From positions 434,001 through 498,000 of the forward strand of contig NZ_JACDXU010000002.1 in assembly GCF_020539485.1 (NCBI RefSeq): DNA of 64,000 bases, in the 5' to 3' direction. Below, piece by piece: positions 8,997-18,252 of this stretch. The DNA comes from Fulverythrobacter ferritrahens. Its GTDB lineage: Bacteria; Pseudomonadota; Alphaproteobacteria; Sphingomonadales; Sphingomonadaceae. Made by a program: the position numbers and the translations under genes. The notes below the pieces were generated by a model that was not told the DNA's origin, did not search any database, and worked only from the letters and a program-made list of their open reading frames with translations. Position 1 is the first letter of the stretch, and the number at the start of each line of letters is the position of its first letter.

Positions 8997-10106
8997 ATGC
9001 ATGTAGGCTTGGCCAGCGGCTTCGCTCATCAGCGCGGCAAGGGATATGACGATGCCCGTTTCGTTCGGGAGGAGGTCGAGAACCTCGTCCTGGCGGAAGA
9101 ATTGGGGTTCGATTCGGTGTGGATCACCGAACACCATTTCTCCGACTATTCGATGTCGAACGATCCGCTGCAACTGCTCACCTGGATCGCGGCGAAGACC
9201 AGGCATGTGAAGCTGGGCACCCAGTGCATCATCGTGCCCTGGCACAATCCTGTGCGGCTGGCGGAAAAGATCATCAATCTGGATATCCTTTCCGGCGGGC
9301 GCGCCATTCTGGGCTTCGGCGGCGGGCTGGCCCAGCATGAATTCAGCGGGCTGGGCATCGACCAGAACAAGAGCCGCGAGCTTTATACCGACATTCTGGA
9401 AGCCGTGATCCCGGCGCTGGAAAGTGGCGTGATTGAAGGGGAGGGCGCCTACGGCACCATTCCCCGGCGCGAGCTGCATCCCGGCCCGATCAAGAGCTTC
9501 GAAGGGCGCAAGTTCTGCGGATCGCTCTCGGGCAATTCGATGTACACGGCGGCGAAGCTGGGCTGCGGCAATATGATCCTGATGCTGCCCCAGCGCGGCA
9601 AGGATGTGCCGCCCGACAAGTACACCGAGGTGTGGAAGGAAGTGAACGGGCCGGACAGCTCGCCCCCGCCCCCCATGCTCGGCGGCAATTACTATATCGA
9701 CGAGAGCGCGGAGTTCGCGGAGGAACAGGGCCGGAAATATCTCGCCAACACGATGCGCGCCGCGATCAGGAATTACGGCCTCGATACGCCGGGCAAGTTC
9801 CCGCACATCAAGGGCTATGAGCATTACGAGAAGATGGTGCTCAGCCCCGATCAGATCGAACCCTATGTGGAGGACTTCTCCAGGGGCGCCGTCACCGGCA
9901 CGCCGCAGATGATCCTCGACCGGATGTGGGAACTGAAGGAAATCTACCAGCCGCAGGGCTTCTTCCCGCATGTCTATTATGGCGGGATGCCGCAGGAAGA
10001 GGCGCGCAAGAACATGCATCTGTTCGCGGAAAAGGTGCTGCCCGAGATCAAGAGCTGGCAGAGCGAGGTCGATATTGACGATCGCTTCCTGCAGGCGGCG
10101 GAGTAG
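8997..10106 (+). CDS. LLM-class (luciferase-like) flavin-dependent oxidoreductase
   Basis: 369 aa TIM-barrel monooxygenase of the bacterial luciferase superfamily. Typical blocks are SVWITEHHFSDYSMSNDPLQLL near residue 41, LGTQCIIVPWHNPVRLAEKI near residue 75 and the GRAILGFGGGLAQHEF loop. Family members use reduced flavin and oxygen to oxidise small organic molecules such as alkanals, sulfonates or aromatics; the substrate here cannot be inferred. The start is supported by a strong ribosome-binding site (CAGGAGACACAGG). It is followed 61 bases later by hisS, which is unrelated in function. Confidence 0.87.
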   Translation: MHVGLASGFAHQRGKGYDDARFVREEVENLVLAEELGFDSVWITEHHFSDYSMSNDPLQLLTWIAAKTRHVKLGTQCIIVPWHNPVRLAEKIINLDILSGGRAILGFGGGLAQHEFSGLGIDQNKSRELYTDILEAVIPALESGVIEGEGAYGTIPRRELHPGPIKSFEGRKFCGSLSGNSMYTAAKLGCGNMILMLPQRGKDVPPDKYTEVWKEVNGPDSSPPPPMLGGNYYIDESAEFAEEQGRKYLANTMRAAIRNYGLDTPGKFPHIKGYEHYEKMVLSPDQIEPYVEDFSRGAVTGTPQMILDRMWELKEIYQPQGFFPHVYYGGMPQEEARKNMHLFAEKVLPEIKSWQSEVDIDDRFLQAAE

Positions 10107-10167
10107 GTTCCGGGATCGGAAGGCGGGAATTGCGGAAACGGGCGGCCCGTCCTAAACGCCGCCCGCA

Positions 10168-11448
10168 ATGGCAAAGATCGAAACCCCCCGCCCGATCAGG
10201 GGCACCCAAGACATTTTCGGCGCAGAGGCCGAGGCTTTCGCCCATGTGGTCGAAACCTTCGAGCGCGTGCGCAAGCTCTACCGCTTCCGCCGGGTGGAAA
10301 TGCCCGTGTTCGAGAAGACGGAGGTGTTCAGCCGCTCCATCGGTGAGACGACCGACGTGGTTTCCAAGGAAATGTATTCCTTCGAGGATCGCGGCGGGGA
10401 ATCGCTGACCCTGCGGCCGGAATTCACTGCCGGCATCGCGCGGGCCTATCTCACCGATGGCTGGCAGCAATATGCGCCGCTGAAAGTGGCCACCCACGGC
10501 CCGCTGTTCCGGTACGAGCGCCCGCAGAAGGGCCGCTATCGCCAGTTCCACCAGATCGACGCGGAAATCATCGGCGCGGCCGAACCGCAGGCGGATGTGG
10601 AATTGCTGGTGATGGCCGATCAGCTGCTGAAGGAACTGGGCATCGGCGCCAATGACCCTGGGGCTGTTACGCTCAACCTCAATACGCTGGGCGATTCCGA
10701 CAGCCGCGAGGCATGGCGCAGCGCGCTGGTGGCCTATTTCCGCGATGTGAAAGCCAGCCTTTCGGAAGACAGCCAGGAACGGCTGGAAAAGAACCCCCTG
10801 CGCATCCTTGATTCCAAGGATGAGCGGGACAAGGTCTTCGTGGCCGATGCCCCGCAGATCGACCAGTTCCTTTCAGGCGAGGCGCAGGACTTCTTCGGCG
10901 CGGTCACTTCCGGGCTGGACGCGGCGGGCGTGGCGTGGAGCCGCAACCCGGCACTGGTGCGCGGGCTCGATTATTACCGCCACACCGCCTTCGAATTCAT
11001 CACCGACCGGCTGGGCGCGCAGGGCACCGTGCTGGGCGGCGGGCGTTACGATGGCCTGATGGAATCGCTCGGCGGCGCGGCAACGCCTGCCGTGGGCTGG
11101 GCCGCGGGGATCGAGCGGCTGGCGATGCTGGTGGGGGAGTGGCCGATTGAGGCCGCACTGGCTATCTTGCCTGAGTCGGAAACTCTTGAAGAGCGAGCTT
11201 TGGCAGTTGCCGCAGAACTGCGACATGCGGGCATTCCTTGTTGGACGGCATTTCGGCAGAACCCCAAGAAGAGGAATGCGAAAGCGAGGGCAGATGGTGC
11301 GTTGGCGGCCCTATACGTCAAGGCACCCGATGCGCAGGGACGGGAATTCAGTGTATCAAGCGTTTCGGGAACAGACGCTGAATCCAAACTCATTAGAAGG
11401 GTAATGGATATTCTTGGTGGCCGTGTTGGTGGTCGCTTCCCAGAATGA
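10168..11448 (+). CDS. hisS: Histidyl-tRNA synthetase
   Basis: 426 aa class II synthetase that charges tRNA-His. The catalytic core (about 1-330) is standard: motif 2 region [39 protein letters not shown], the histidine-A loop [15 protein letters not shown] and motif 3 [14 protein letters not shown]. The C-terminal anticodon-binding domain (about 332-426) is odd. From near position 11160 the G+C falls to about 54% from about 70%, codons such as TTG, CTT, AGA and AGG appear, and the protein is divergent ([17 protein letters not shown], then [11 protein letters not shown]). The frame is intact, so the gene is probably functional. The tail may have been replaced by recombination. Confidence 0.92.
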   Translation: MAKIETPRPIRGTQDIFGAEAEAFAHVVETFERVRKLYRFRRVEMPVFEKTEVFSRSIGETTDVVSKEMYSFEDRGGESLTLRPEFTAGIARAYLTDGWQQYAPLKVATHGPLFRYERPQKGRYRQFHQIDAEIIGAAEPQADVELLVMADQLLKELGIGANDPGAVTLNLNTLGDSDSREAWRSALVAYFRDVKASLSEDSQERLEKNPLRILDSKDERDKVFVADAPQIDQFLSGEAQDFFGAVTSGLDAAGVAWSRNPALVRGLDYYRHTAFEFITDRLGAQGTVLGGGRYDGLMESLGGAATPAVGWAAGIERLAMLVGEWPIEAALAILPESETLEERALAVAAELRHAGIPCWTAFRQNPKKRNAKARADGALAALYVKAPDAQGREFSVSSVSGTDAESKLIRRVMDILGGRVGGRFPE

Positions 11449-11471
11449 TGGTCTCAGACGTCCACAAATCT

Positions 11472-11562
11472 CGTCACCCCGGACTTGTTCCGGGGTCCCG
11501 CTACCTTTCTGCACCATCGCGGAGGGCGGAAAGCCGGATGCCTGGGCAGGTCCGGCGTGACG
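11472..11562. repeat. 91-bp intergenic element with CGTCA...TGACG ends
   Basis: It fills the hisS-prfA gap. It begins CGTCACCCCGGACTTG, includes the inverted CCGGAC/GTCCGG motif, and ends GTCCGGCGTGACG. The left part matches the widespread alphaproteobacterial intergenic repeat type CCCCGGACTTGTTCCGGGG. Its length equals that of the two 91-bp elements at 29679 and 35692, although the interior differs. Confidence 0.6.
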
Positions 11563-11581
11563 AATTGAGTGGGGCAGCGGC

Positions 11582-12652
11582 ATGACCATCCCCAATGACC
11601 GCCTCGCCCAGATCGCCAATCGTTTCGCCGAACTGGAGGCGCGCCTTGCGTCGGGTCAGCTTGAAGGCGATGCTTTCGTCTCCGCCAGCCGCGATTATGC
11701 GGAGCTGGAGCCGGTGGCTCGTGTGGCCGAGGAAGTGCGCACCATGCGCGGCGAACTGGCCGAGCTGGAGAAGCTGGACGATCCCGATCCGGAAATGCGC
11801 GCCCTGGCCGAGGAAGAAGTCGCCCGGCTGAAGGCGGAGCTGCCCGAGGCCGAGCATCGCCTAGCCATTGCCATGTTGCCGCGCGATTCGGCTGATACGC
11901 GCCCGGCCATGCTGGAAATTCGCGCAGGCACCGGCGGGGATGAGGCTGCGCTGTTCGCCGCCGATCTCTATCGCATGTATGAACGCTATGCGGCGGAGCA
12001 GGGCTGGCGGGTCGAGATGATCAGCGCCAATGCCTCCGACATTGGCGGCTTCAAGGAAGTGGTGGCCAATGTCGCCGGGCAGGGCGTGTTCGCCAAGCTG
12101 AAGTTCGAAAGCGGCGTCCACCGCGTGCAGCGCGTGCCGGTTACCGAAAGCGGCGGGCGCATCCACACTTCCGCCGCGACCGTGGCCGTGCTGCCCGAGC
12201 CGAGCGAAGTGGATGTGCAGATCGAGGACAAGGACCTCAAGATCGACATCTATCGCGCCTCCGGCGCGGGCGGGCAGCATGTGAACACTACCGATTCGGC
12301 GGTGCGCATCACGCACTTGCCCAGCGGACTGGTGGTGATCTGCCAGGACGAGCGCAGCCAGCACAAGAACCGCGCCAAGGCGATGCAGGTGCTGCGCGCA
12401 CGCCTCTATGAGAAGATGCGCGACGAGGCGCAGGGGGCGGAGGCGGAAGCGCGCAAGGCCATGGTCGGTTCGGGCGACCGTTCCGAACGCATCCGCACCT
12501 ACAATTTCCCGCAAGGGCGCGTGACCGATCACCGCATCGGCCTGACCCTGCACAAGCTCAACGAAGTGCTCGAAGGGCCGGGGCTGGGCGAGTTGATCGA
12601 CGCGCTGATCGCCGAGGATGAGGCGAAGCGGCTGGCGGCCCTGGGGGAGTGA
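11582..12652 (+). CDS. prfA: Peptide chain release factor 1
   Basis: 356 aa. It recognises UAA and UAG and triggers peptide release. The codon-recognition loop lies around residues 180-190 ([17 protein letters not shown]), and the catalytic GGQ is at about residues 230-232 within [16 protein letters not shown]. The stop-codon loop marks RF1 rather than RF2, and there is no RF2-type programmed frameshift. prmC, which methylates the GGQ glutamine, begins 55 bases downstream, a conserved functional pairing. Confidence 0.97.
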   Translation: MTIPNDRLAQIANRFAELEARLASGQLEGDAFVSASRDYAELEPVARVAEEVRTMRGELAELEKLDDPDPEMRALAEEEVARLKAELPEAEHRLAIAMLPRDSADTRPAMLEIRAGTGGDEAALFAADLYRMYERYAAEQGWRVEMISANASDIGGFKEVVANVAGQGVFAKLKFESGVHRVQRVPVTESGGRIHTSAATVAVLPEPSEVDVQIEDKDLKIDIYRASGAGGQHVNTTDSAVRITHLPSGLVVICQDERSQHKNRAKAMQVLRARLYEKMRDEAQGAEAEARKAMVGSGDRSERIRTYNFPQGRVTDHRIGLTLHKLNEVLEGPGLGELIDALIAEDEAKRLAALGE

Positions 12653-12707
12653 GCATGTTGGTCAGGCGTCCCGTGCCTGTCGAAGGATGCGCGGGGACCT
12701 TGCCCCG

Positions 12708-13559
12708 ATGACCATCTCCATCGCCCAGGCCATCCGCGATGCCGCACAGCGCCTCGAAGCCACCAGCGATACCGCAAGGCTGGATGCCGAAGTGCTGATG
12801 GCCCATGCGCTGGGCGTCACCCGCTCGGACCTGCTGCTGCGCCATATGCGCGACGAGGTGCCTGCGGGCTTTGCCGCGCTGGTCGAGCGGCGGGCCCTGC
12901 ATGAGCCGGTGGCCTATATCACCGGCCATCAGGAATTTTACGGCCGCGATTTCCTCGTCACGCCCGATGTCCTGATCCCGCGCGGGGATAGCGAGACGAT
13001 CGTGGAGGCCGCGCTTTCCGCCTGTCCGGCCCCTGCGCGCGTGCTCGATTGCGGAGTGGGATCGGGCGCGCTGCTGCTTTCGGTGCTGGCCGAGCGGCCC
13101 GGTGCCGAGGGCGTGGGGATAGACCGGTCCGCAGGCGCCCTGGCGGTGGCCACCGCCAATGCGGCGCGGCTGGGCCTTTCAGGCCGCGTGCGGATGGAAC
13201 AACGCGACTGGACGCAGCCCGGATGGGCCGAAGCGTTGGGGCGGTTCGATTGTATTCTGGCCAATCCTCCCTATGTTGAAAGCGAGGCTGAACTTGCCCC
13301 GTCGGTACGGGAGTTCGAGCCTTCGGGCGCGTTGTTCGCCGGGCCGGATGGGCTGGATGATTATCGCGTTCTTGTGCCCCAATTGCCGAAACTTTTGTCT
13401 CGGGATGGGATAGCCGTTCTTGAAATAGGCTGGACCCAGGCAGAAAATGTACGGCAAATGGCTGAACAGGCCGGTTTTTCGGCCATTCTGCATGAAGACC
13501 TCGCCGGAAGGGCGCGTGCATTGCTGTTGCGTTTTTGCGCTTGGCAATGTCTCGCTTAG
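12708..13559 (+). CDS. prmC: Release factor glutamine N5-methyltransferase
   Basis: 283 aa from the ATG at 12708. A longer frame reaching 12618 would overlap prfA and adds unconserved residues. PrmC (HemK) methylates the glutamine of the GGQ motif in RF1 and RF2. The SAM site is VLDCGVGSGALLLSVL, and the substrate-glutamine clamp NPPY is in ILANPPYVES. It lies directly behind prfA in the same operon. The last 250 bases are lower in G+C (about 53%) with more ATA, TTG and CTT codons than the first part. The short prfA-prmC spacer contains a fragment resembling the CCTGTCGAAGGA repeat seen near 25.0 kb. Confidence 0.95.
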   Translation: MTISIAQAIRDAAQRLEATSDTARLDAEVLMAHALGVTRSDLLLRHMRDEVPAGFAALVERRALHEPVAYITGHQEFYGRDFLVTPDVLIPRGDSETIVEAALSACPAPARVLDCGVGSGALLLSVLAERPGAEGVGIDRSAGALAVATANAARLGLSGRVRMEQRDWTQPGWAEALGRFDCILANPPYVESEAELAPSVREFEPSGALFAGPDGLDDYRVLVPQLPKLLSRDGIAVLEIGWTQAENVRQMAEQAGFSAILHEDLAGRARALLLRFCAWQCLA

Positions 13560-13767
13560 AAGCTAGGCACGGGCCAAGGTCAGCAGTTGGATGGAGATTC
13601 CCAACTGCCTGCCCTACTCCAACATTTGCGTCAGGCGTTGCGGGTTGTCCCGGGTCTACATGCAGATGAAGGGACCACGAGCGCGTGCAAGACGTGGCGT
13701 GGCGAGGGGTCATGCGACTGCTGCGCATTCCCGTGCATGGGCGGTCAAGCTGAGGAAGTGAATTCCC

Positions 13768-14511
13768 TTGAGTAACAATCGCAATAATAACCGTCGCCGT
13801 GGCCGCGGGAATAACCGCTCGCAAGGCGGAGGTCAGCTTAACCGGATCGATAGCCGCGCTCGCGGCAACGCTCCGCAGCTGCTCGAGAAATACAAGAAGC
13901 TTGCTCACGATGCCGCGATGAACGGTGACCGGGTGCAGGCCGAATATTACCTGCAATTCGCCGATCACTATTTCCGCGTGATTGCCGACAGCCGGGCCCT
14001 GAAGGACGAGCAGCAACAGCGCCCGCGCCATCAGGACCGCGAACGCGGCGATGACGAGGATTACTTCGAGGACGAATTCGATCGCGCCCCGCGCCACGAA
14101 CAGCGCCACGAATCGCGGAACGATTCTCGGGCCGAACCACGGGGCCGCCGCGAGGAGCAGGCACAGGACGATGCCGGGGATGAGGGCGAACGCCCCACCG
14201 AGGACGTCCGCGCCGAAGGGATGGAGGGCGAGGAATACGAGCCCACCGAAAACCCCTTCACGCGCCCGGCTCGCGCCGCCAAGCCGCGCCGCCCCCGCAA
14301 GGAGCGCGCGCCCAAGGCAGCCGATGGCGATGACCAGCCTTCGGGCGGTCTCGATCCTTCGGCCCTGCCGCCGGCAATCGGCCACGATTCTTCCGAAGAT
14401 TCCTCGGCTGACGATGCGGAGGAAGCCCCCGCGGCTCCCGCCCCGCGCCGCCGCCGTACCACTCGCGCCCGCAGCAGCGGTGGCGATCAGGAACTCGAAA
14501 CGGTCAGCTGA
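13768..14511 (+). CDS. DUF4167 domain protein
   Basis: 247 aa from a TTG start, chosen because GAGGAAG lies 10 bases upstream and the conserved domain begins at once. The N-terminal 75 residues (NNRRRGRGNN, then DSRARGNAPQLLEKYKKLAHDAAMNGDRV and YYLQFADHYFRV) are the DUF4167 signature, an alphaproteobacterial family. The rest is an Asp/Glu/Arg-rich disordered tail with a basic stretch (AKPRRPRKERAPKA). The Arg/Asn-rich N-terminus suggests nucleic-acid binding, but no function is established. A 208-base gap after prmC holds a CAGTTGG...CCAACTG hairpin (13584-13607). Confidence 0.85.
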   Translation: MSNNRNNNRRRGRGNNRSQGGGQLNRIDSRARGNAPQLLEKYKKLAHDAAMNGDRVQAEYYLQFADHYFRVIADSRALKDEQQQRPRHQDRERGDDEDYFEDEFDRAPRHEQRHESRNDSRAEPRGRREEQAQDDAGDEGERPTEDVRAEGMEGEEYEPTENPFTRPARAAKPRRPRKERAPKAADGDDQPSGGLDPSALPPAIGHDSSEDSSADDAEEAPAAPAPRRRRTTRARSSGGDQELETVS

Positions 14512-14516
14512 TTATC

Positions 14517-14538
14517 GGCCCCCGGCCAGCCGGGGGCC
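14517..14538 (+). terminator. G+C-rich hairpin after the DUF4167 gene
   Basis: A near-perfect 10-bp inverted repeat (GGCCCCCGGC and its complement) separated by two bases lies 5 bases past the stop codon. No T-run follows, so termination activity is uncertain. Confidence 0.4.
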
Positions 14539-14611
14539 ATATCCGCGCGGCTTGTGACTGCCCGGCGATGGTGCTTGCGCGCTGTGCCGGGGCAGGCCAC
14601 ATGCCTCGGCG

Positions 14612-16195
14612 ATGAAATCAGAGCGCTTGATTCTGGTCCGTGAGATCAAACGCCCGCCCATGGCGCGGCGTATGGCGGTTTTCGGCCTTGGCTTCGCCTC
14701 GGCGCTGGGTTTCCAGCCGCTGGGCCTGTGGCCGCTGGCGCTGCTGGCCATGGGCGGTTTCATCCTGCTGCTGGCGCAGGTCGAGGGCCGGCGGGAGGCT
14801 TTCCTGCTAGGCTGGCTGTTCGGCTTCGCCCATTTCACGCTCGGCAACAGCTGGATTGCCACGGCCTTCACCTATCAGGCCGAAATGCCCGCCATTCTCG
14901 GCTGGGCGGCCGTGCCGCTGCTCTCCCTCTATCTCGCGATCTATCCCGGCCTTGCCGCGCTGGGGGCCCGGCTGCTGGCGCCCAAGCACGGCGGCATCGC
15001 GCTGCTGCTGGCATTCGCGGCCTGCTGGATCGTTACTGAATGGATGCGCGCCTGGGTGTTCACGGGCTATGCTTGGAACCCCTTCGGCGTGGTCCTGCTG
15101 GGCAGCTTTTCCCGCCCCGGCATAGCCGCGCTGGCGCCCTGGCTGGGCACTTATGCGCTGTCGGGCCTGGCCGTGCTGCTGGGCGGGCTGGCGGCGTGGC
15201 TGGCGCTGCGCAAATGGTACGTGCCGCTGGGCGTGCTGGCGGCGGGGGTGATAGCCGGGATGCTGTGGCCTGCCGCGCCCGATGCGGATGGCACCTTGCG
15301 CTATACTCTGGTCCAGCCGGATATCCGGCAGGAACAGCTGAATGACGGGATGTTCTATGAAGAGAACTTCCGCAAGCTGGCCAATCTCTCGCTGCCGCGC
15401 AAACCGGGCGAACACCGGCTGGTCCTCTGGCCCGAATCCGGTGTGCCGGATTATCTGATCGATGGCTATCCGCAGCGTTATTATGACAGCATGACCGCTT
15501 TCGGCGATCCGCGCCTCGCCCGGATGCGGCTGGCGCGAGTGATCGGGGCGGACAGCCTGCTGCTGACCGGCACGGTCGATCTGGAGATTCGCAACGGCCG
15601 CGCCGCTGCCGCGCGCAATGCCGTTACCGCGCTGGGCGACAAGGGCGAAGTGGTCGCCGGCTATGACAAGGCCCATCTGGTGCCCTATGGCGAATATCTG
15701 CCGATGCGCTGGCTGCTGGAGCCGCTGGGCGTGAACCGGCTGGTGCCCGGCGCGATCGATTTCTGGCCGGGGCCGGGACCGCGCACGCTCGATCTGGGGC
15801 GATGGGGGCAGGCCGGGATCCAGATCTGCTACGAGATCATCTTTTCGGGCGAAGTGGTCGATCCGGCGCGCCGGCCCGATTACATCTACAATCCCTCCAA
15901 CGATGGCTGGTTCGGCACCTTCGGCCCGCCGCAGCACTTCGCCCAGGCTCGCCTGCGGGCGATCGAGGAAGGGCTGCCGGTGCTGCGCGCCACCACCACC
16001 GGGATCAGCGGCGTGATCGATGCGCATGGCGTGGTGCGCGAATATGTGCCGCTGCGGGTTGCTGGCCGGCTTGACGGCCTCGTGCCGCCTGCGCTGCCGC
16101 CTACCTTGTTCTCTCAAACAGGAAATCGCCTGCCTCTGGCATGGGCGATGGTTCTGGCTATCGCGGCGATTGCCTTGCGGCTGCGTCGCCGTTAG
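14612..16195 (+). CDS. lnt: Apolipoprotein N-acyltransferase
   Basis: 527 aa inner-membrane enzyme that adds the third acyl chain to bacterial lipoproteins. The N-terminal part (about 20-215) is a run of hydrophobic helices. The periplasmic nitrilase-like domain (about 230-490) carries the Glu-Lys-Cys triad: E in [13 protein letters not shown] in [14 protein letters not shown] and C in [10 protein letters not shown]. The NPSNDGWFG block is typical. A final hydrophobic helix closes the protein. At least two lipoprotein genes (29337 and 34995) in the window encode plausible clients. The start is uncertain: ATG 14660 is also possible, and neither has a strong ribosome-binding site. metK follows 53 bases downstream. 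Confidence 0.94.
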   Translation: MKSERLILVREIKRPPMARRMAVFGLGFASALGFQPLGLWPLALLAMGGFILLLAQVEGRREAFLLGWLFGFAHFTLGNSWIATAFTYQAEMPAILGWAAVPLLSLYLAIYPGLAALGARLLAPKHGGIALLLAFAACWIVTEWMRAWVFTGYAWNPFGVVLLGSFSRPGIAALAPWLGTYALSGLAVLLGGLAAWLALRKWYVPLGVLAAGVIAGMLWPAAPDADGTLRYTLVQPDIRQEQLNDGMFYEENFRKLANLSLPRKPGEHRLVLWPESGVPDYLIDGYPQRYYDSMTAFGDPRLARMRLARVIGADSLLLTGTVDLEIRNGRAAAARNAVTALGDKGEVVAGYDKAHLVPYGEYLPMRWLLEPLGVNRLVPGAIDFWPGPGPRTLDLGRWGQAGIQICYEIIFSGEVVDPARRPDYIYNPSNDGWFGTFGPPQHFAQARLRAIEEGLPVLRATTTGISGVIDAHGVVREYVPLRVAGRLDGLVPPALPPTLFSQTGNRLPLAWAMVLAIAAIALRLRRR

Positions 16196-16248
16196 GACCA
16201 TCGCCAAACGCTATCATCCCCTGTGGGCAACGGAGGGCATCTGCCTCA

Positions 16249-17457
16249 ATGCGCGCCAATTATCTGTTCACTTCCGAAAGTGTCTCCGAAGGTCATCCTG
16301 ACAAGGTGTCCGACCAGATTTCGGACGCGATCGTCGATCTGTTCCTGTCCAAGGATCCCGAAGCCCGCATCGCCTGCGAAACGCTGACCACGACCCAGCT
16401 CGTGGTGCTGGCGGGGGAGATTCGCTGCAAGGGCATCTATGAGAATGGCGAGTGGGCGCCCGGTGCTCTGGAGGAGATCGAAAGCACGGTTCGCAACACC
16501 GTGCGCGAGATCGGCTACGAGCAGGAAGGGTTCCACTGGAAGACCCTGCGCTTTGAAAACAATCTGCATGGCCAGTCCGCCCATATCGCGCAGGGCGTCG
16601 ATGCTTCGGGCAACAAGGATGAGGGCGCGGGCGATCAGGGCATCATGTTCGGCTTCGCCTGCGATGAAACGCCCGACCTCATGCCCGCAACCCTTTATTA
16701 CAGCCACAAGATCCTGGAACGCATGGCGGCCGACCGCCATTCCGGCGCGGCCCCCTTCCTGGAGCCCGATGCCAAGAGCCAGGTGACCCTGCGTTTCGAG
16801 AATGGCAAGCCGGCGGCCTGCACTGCCATCGTCGTTTCCACCCAGCATGCGCCGGGCTACGACAAGGGCGAGAAGGAAGCCGAACTGAAGTCCTATGTGA
16901 AGGGCGTGGTGGCCGATATCCTGCCTGCCGCGCTGCTTTCGGACGCGACCGAATATCACATCAACCCCACCGGCAGCTTTGAGATCGGCGGGCCGGATGG
17001 CGATGCGGGGCTGACCGGCCGCAAGATCATCGTGGATACTTATGGCGGCGCGGCCCCCCATGGCGGCGGCGCCTTCAGCGGCAAGGACCCCACCAAGGTG
17101 GACCGTTCGGCGGCCTATATCACCCGCTATCTGGCCAAGAACATCGTTGCCGCCGGGCTCGCCACGCGCTGCACCATCCAGCTGGCCTATGCCATCGGCG
17201 TGTCCAAGCCGCTGTCGCTCTATGTCGATACGCATGGCACGGGCAGCGTGGGCGACGACAAGATCGAGGAAGCGATCAAGGGTATCGAGAAGCTGGGCGG
17301 CCTCACCCCGCGCGGCATCCGCACCCATCTGGGCCTCAACAAGCCGATCTATCGCCGCACCGCTGCCTATGGCCATTTCGGCCGCAAGGCGGAAGGCGAC
17401 TTCTTCCCCTGGGAAAAGACCGATCTGGTGGACGATCTCAAGGCCGCTCTGGCCTGA
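16249..17457 (+). CDS. metK: S-adenosylmethionine synthetase
   Basis: 402 aa from the ATG at 16249, where the conserved N-terminus [22 protein letters not shown] begins; the frame extends further upstream but into lnt. It makes SAM from methionine and ATP. Other signatures are [16 protein letters not shown] (ATP/methionine loop) and [22 protein letters not shown] (phosphate-binding loop). It feeds methyltransferases such as trmB, prmC and ubiG here. The short leader could form a small hairpin that includes GGAGGG just before the start. A strong terminator follows. Confidence 0.97.
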   Translation: MRANYLFTSESVSEGHPDKVSDQISDAIVDLFLSKDPEARIACETLTTTQLVVLAGEIRCKGIYENGEWAPGALEEIESTVRNTVREIGYEQEGFHWKTLRFENNLHGQSAHIAQGVDASGNKDEGAGDQGIMFGFACDETPDLMPATLYYSHKILERMAADRHSGAAPFLEPDAKSQVTLRFENGKPAACTAIVVSTQHAPGYDKGEKEAELKSYVKGVVADILPAALLSDATEYHINPTGSFEIGGPDGDAGLTGRKIIVDTYGGAAPHGGGAFSGKDPTKVDRSAAYITRYLAKNIVAAGLATRCTIQLAYAIGVSKPLSLYVDTHGTGSVGDDKIEEAIKGIEKLGGLTPRGIRTHLGLNKPIYRRTAAYGHFGRKAEGDFFPWEKTDLVDDLKAALA

Positions 17458-17483
17458 GGTTACGCCTCATCGGAATGAAAGAG

Positions 17484-17511
17484 GGCGGGGCCGCAAGGCT
17501 CCGCCTTTTTT
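17484..17511 (+). terminator. Rho-independent terminator of metK
   Basis: A 9-bp stem (17484-17492 with 17497-17505, one G-T pair), GCAA tetraloop and six Ts, 27 bases after the metK stop. Confidence 0.92.
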
Positions 17512-17592
17512 GTTTTCGCCCCTCCCCTTTCGTCATTCCCACGAATGTTCCCAAATCCCGTTCATTACGGGGTTTGCGATTATCCCCCTCCT

Positions 17593-17662
17593 CGTCATTC
17601 CCACGAAAGTGGGAACCCAGTTCGACGGTTGCTGCTGGGTTCCCGCCTGCGCGGGAATGACG
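17593..17662. repeat. 70-bp palindromic repeat element
   Basis: Two inverted arms of about 28 bases, beginning CGTCATTCCCACGAAAG and ending CGCGGGAATGACG, flank a 14-base centre. Each arm is itself a small hairpin (CCCAC...GTGGG and CCCGC...GCGGG). The CGTCATTCCC...GGGAATGACG type is a common dispersed intergenic repeat in proteobacteria. Confidence 0.75.
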
Positions 17663-18125
17663 AAGGAGGAAAACACACCCCATCATCCGGCGGCGAGCCC
17701 GGACGTAACGCCGTGGGAAAAGCAGAGGAACCGCGCGGCCGGCAATGCGCCGGGGGCAGTACGGAAGGTTTATCTTGCGAATGGCTTTGGCGCCTGTTCC
17801 GCTGCGCGCCAAGGCTCGACCCTGTCCGGAGCGGCTGGGAAGCGCGGGCGGGCTCGCACGGGGCGCACTTCCATCGCGGCTGGTGCCGCGCCATATCCGA
17901 TCCGGCGGCTGGACCGGCCTTGCGGGGCCTGTCCCTGACGCAAGAGCGCCGGCCGCGATGCGGGAGTGACATTTCCCTGCCGGAAAGCAGGGACACCCGC
18001 GAAGGAGGGGAGGGCAAGCCGGCCGAGCCGCCTCCCGGTTCCAGATCCTGTTTTGAGATGCAGGATGGGCGCGCATATAACCAAATGGGTTACAAATGTC
18101 AAGGAAGATATCATCCGGTAATCCG

Positions 18126-18150
18126 GTGAGCCCCTGCGCAGGCAGGGGCC
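18126..18150 (+). repeat. 25-bp palindromic repeat, copy 1
   Basis: It contains GCCCCTGC-gcag-GCAGGGGC (18130-18149). The same 25 bases occur in reverse complement at 32928-32952, between groES and groEL, next to a diverged copy. Confidence 0.7.
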
Positions 18151-18252
18151 CAGCATCCAGCACTCGGCCAGCACTCGGCGTCGCGTTCTGGACCCCGGCT
18201 TGCGCCGGGGATCGCGCATAGGCCGCGCTAAAGCAGCTCCAGCTCGATCTCC

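Larger units (their letters stand above)
17512..18252. other. Gene-free stretch between metK and the MFS gene
   Basis: About 740 bases without a convincing gene on either strand. It holds an incomplete CGTCATTCCCACGAA repeat arm (17531), the palindromic element at 17593-17662, an inverted repeat CCCTGC/GCAGGG that also contains TTTCC-N5-GGAAA (17972-17986), the repeat at 18126-18150, and a CCCCGG-cttgcg-CCGGGG palindrome (18193-18210). The open frames across it have no family resemblance. It may be a graveyard of intergenic repeats. Confidence 0.55.
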
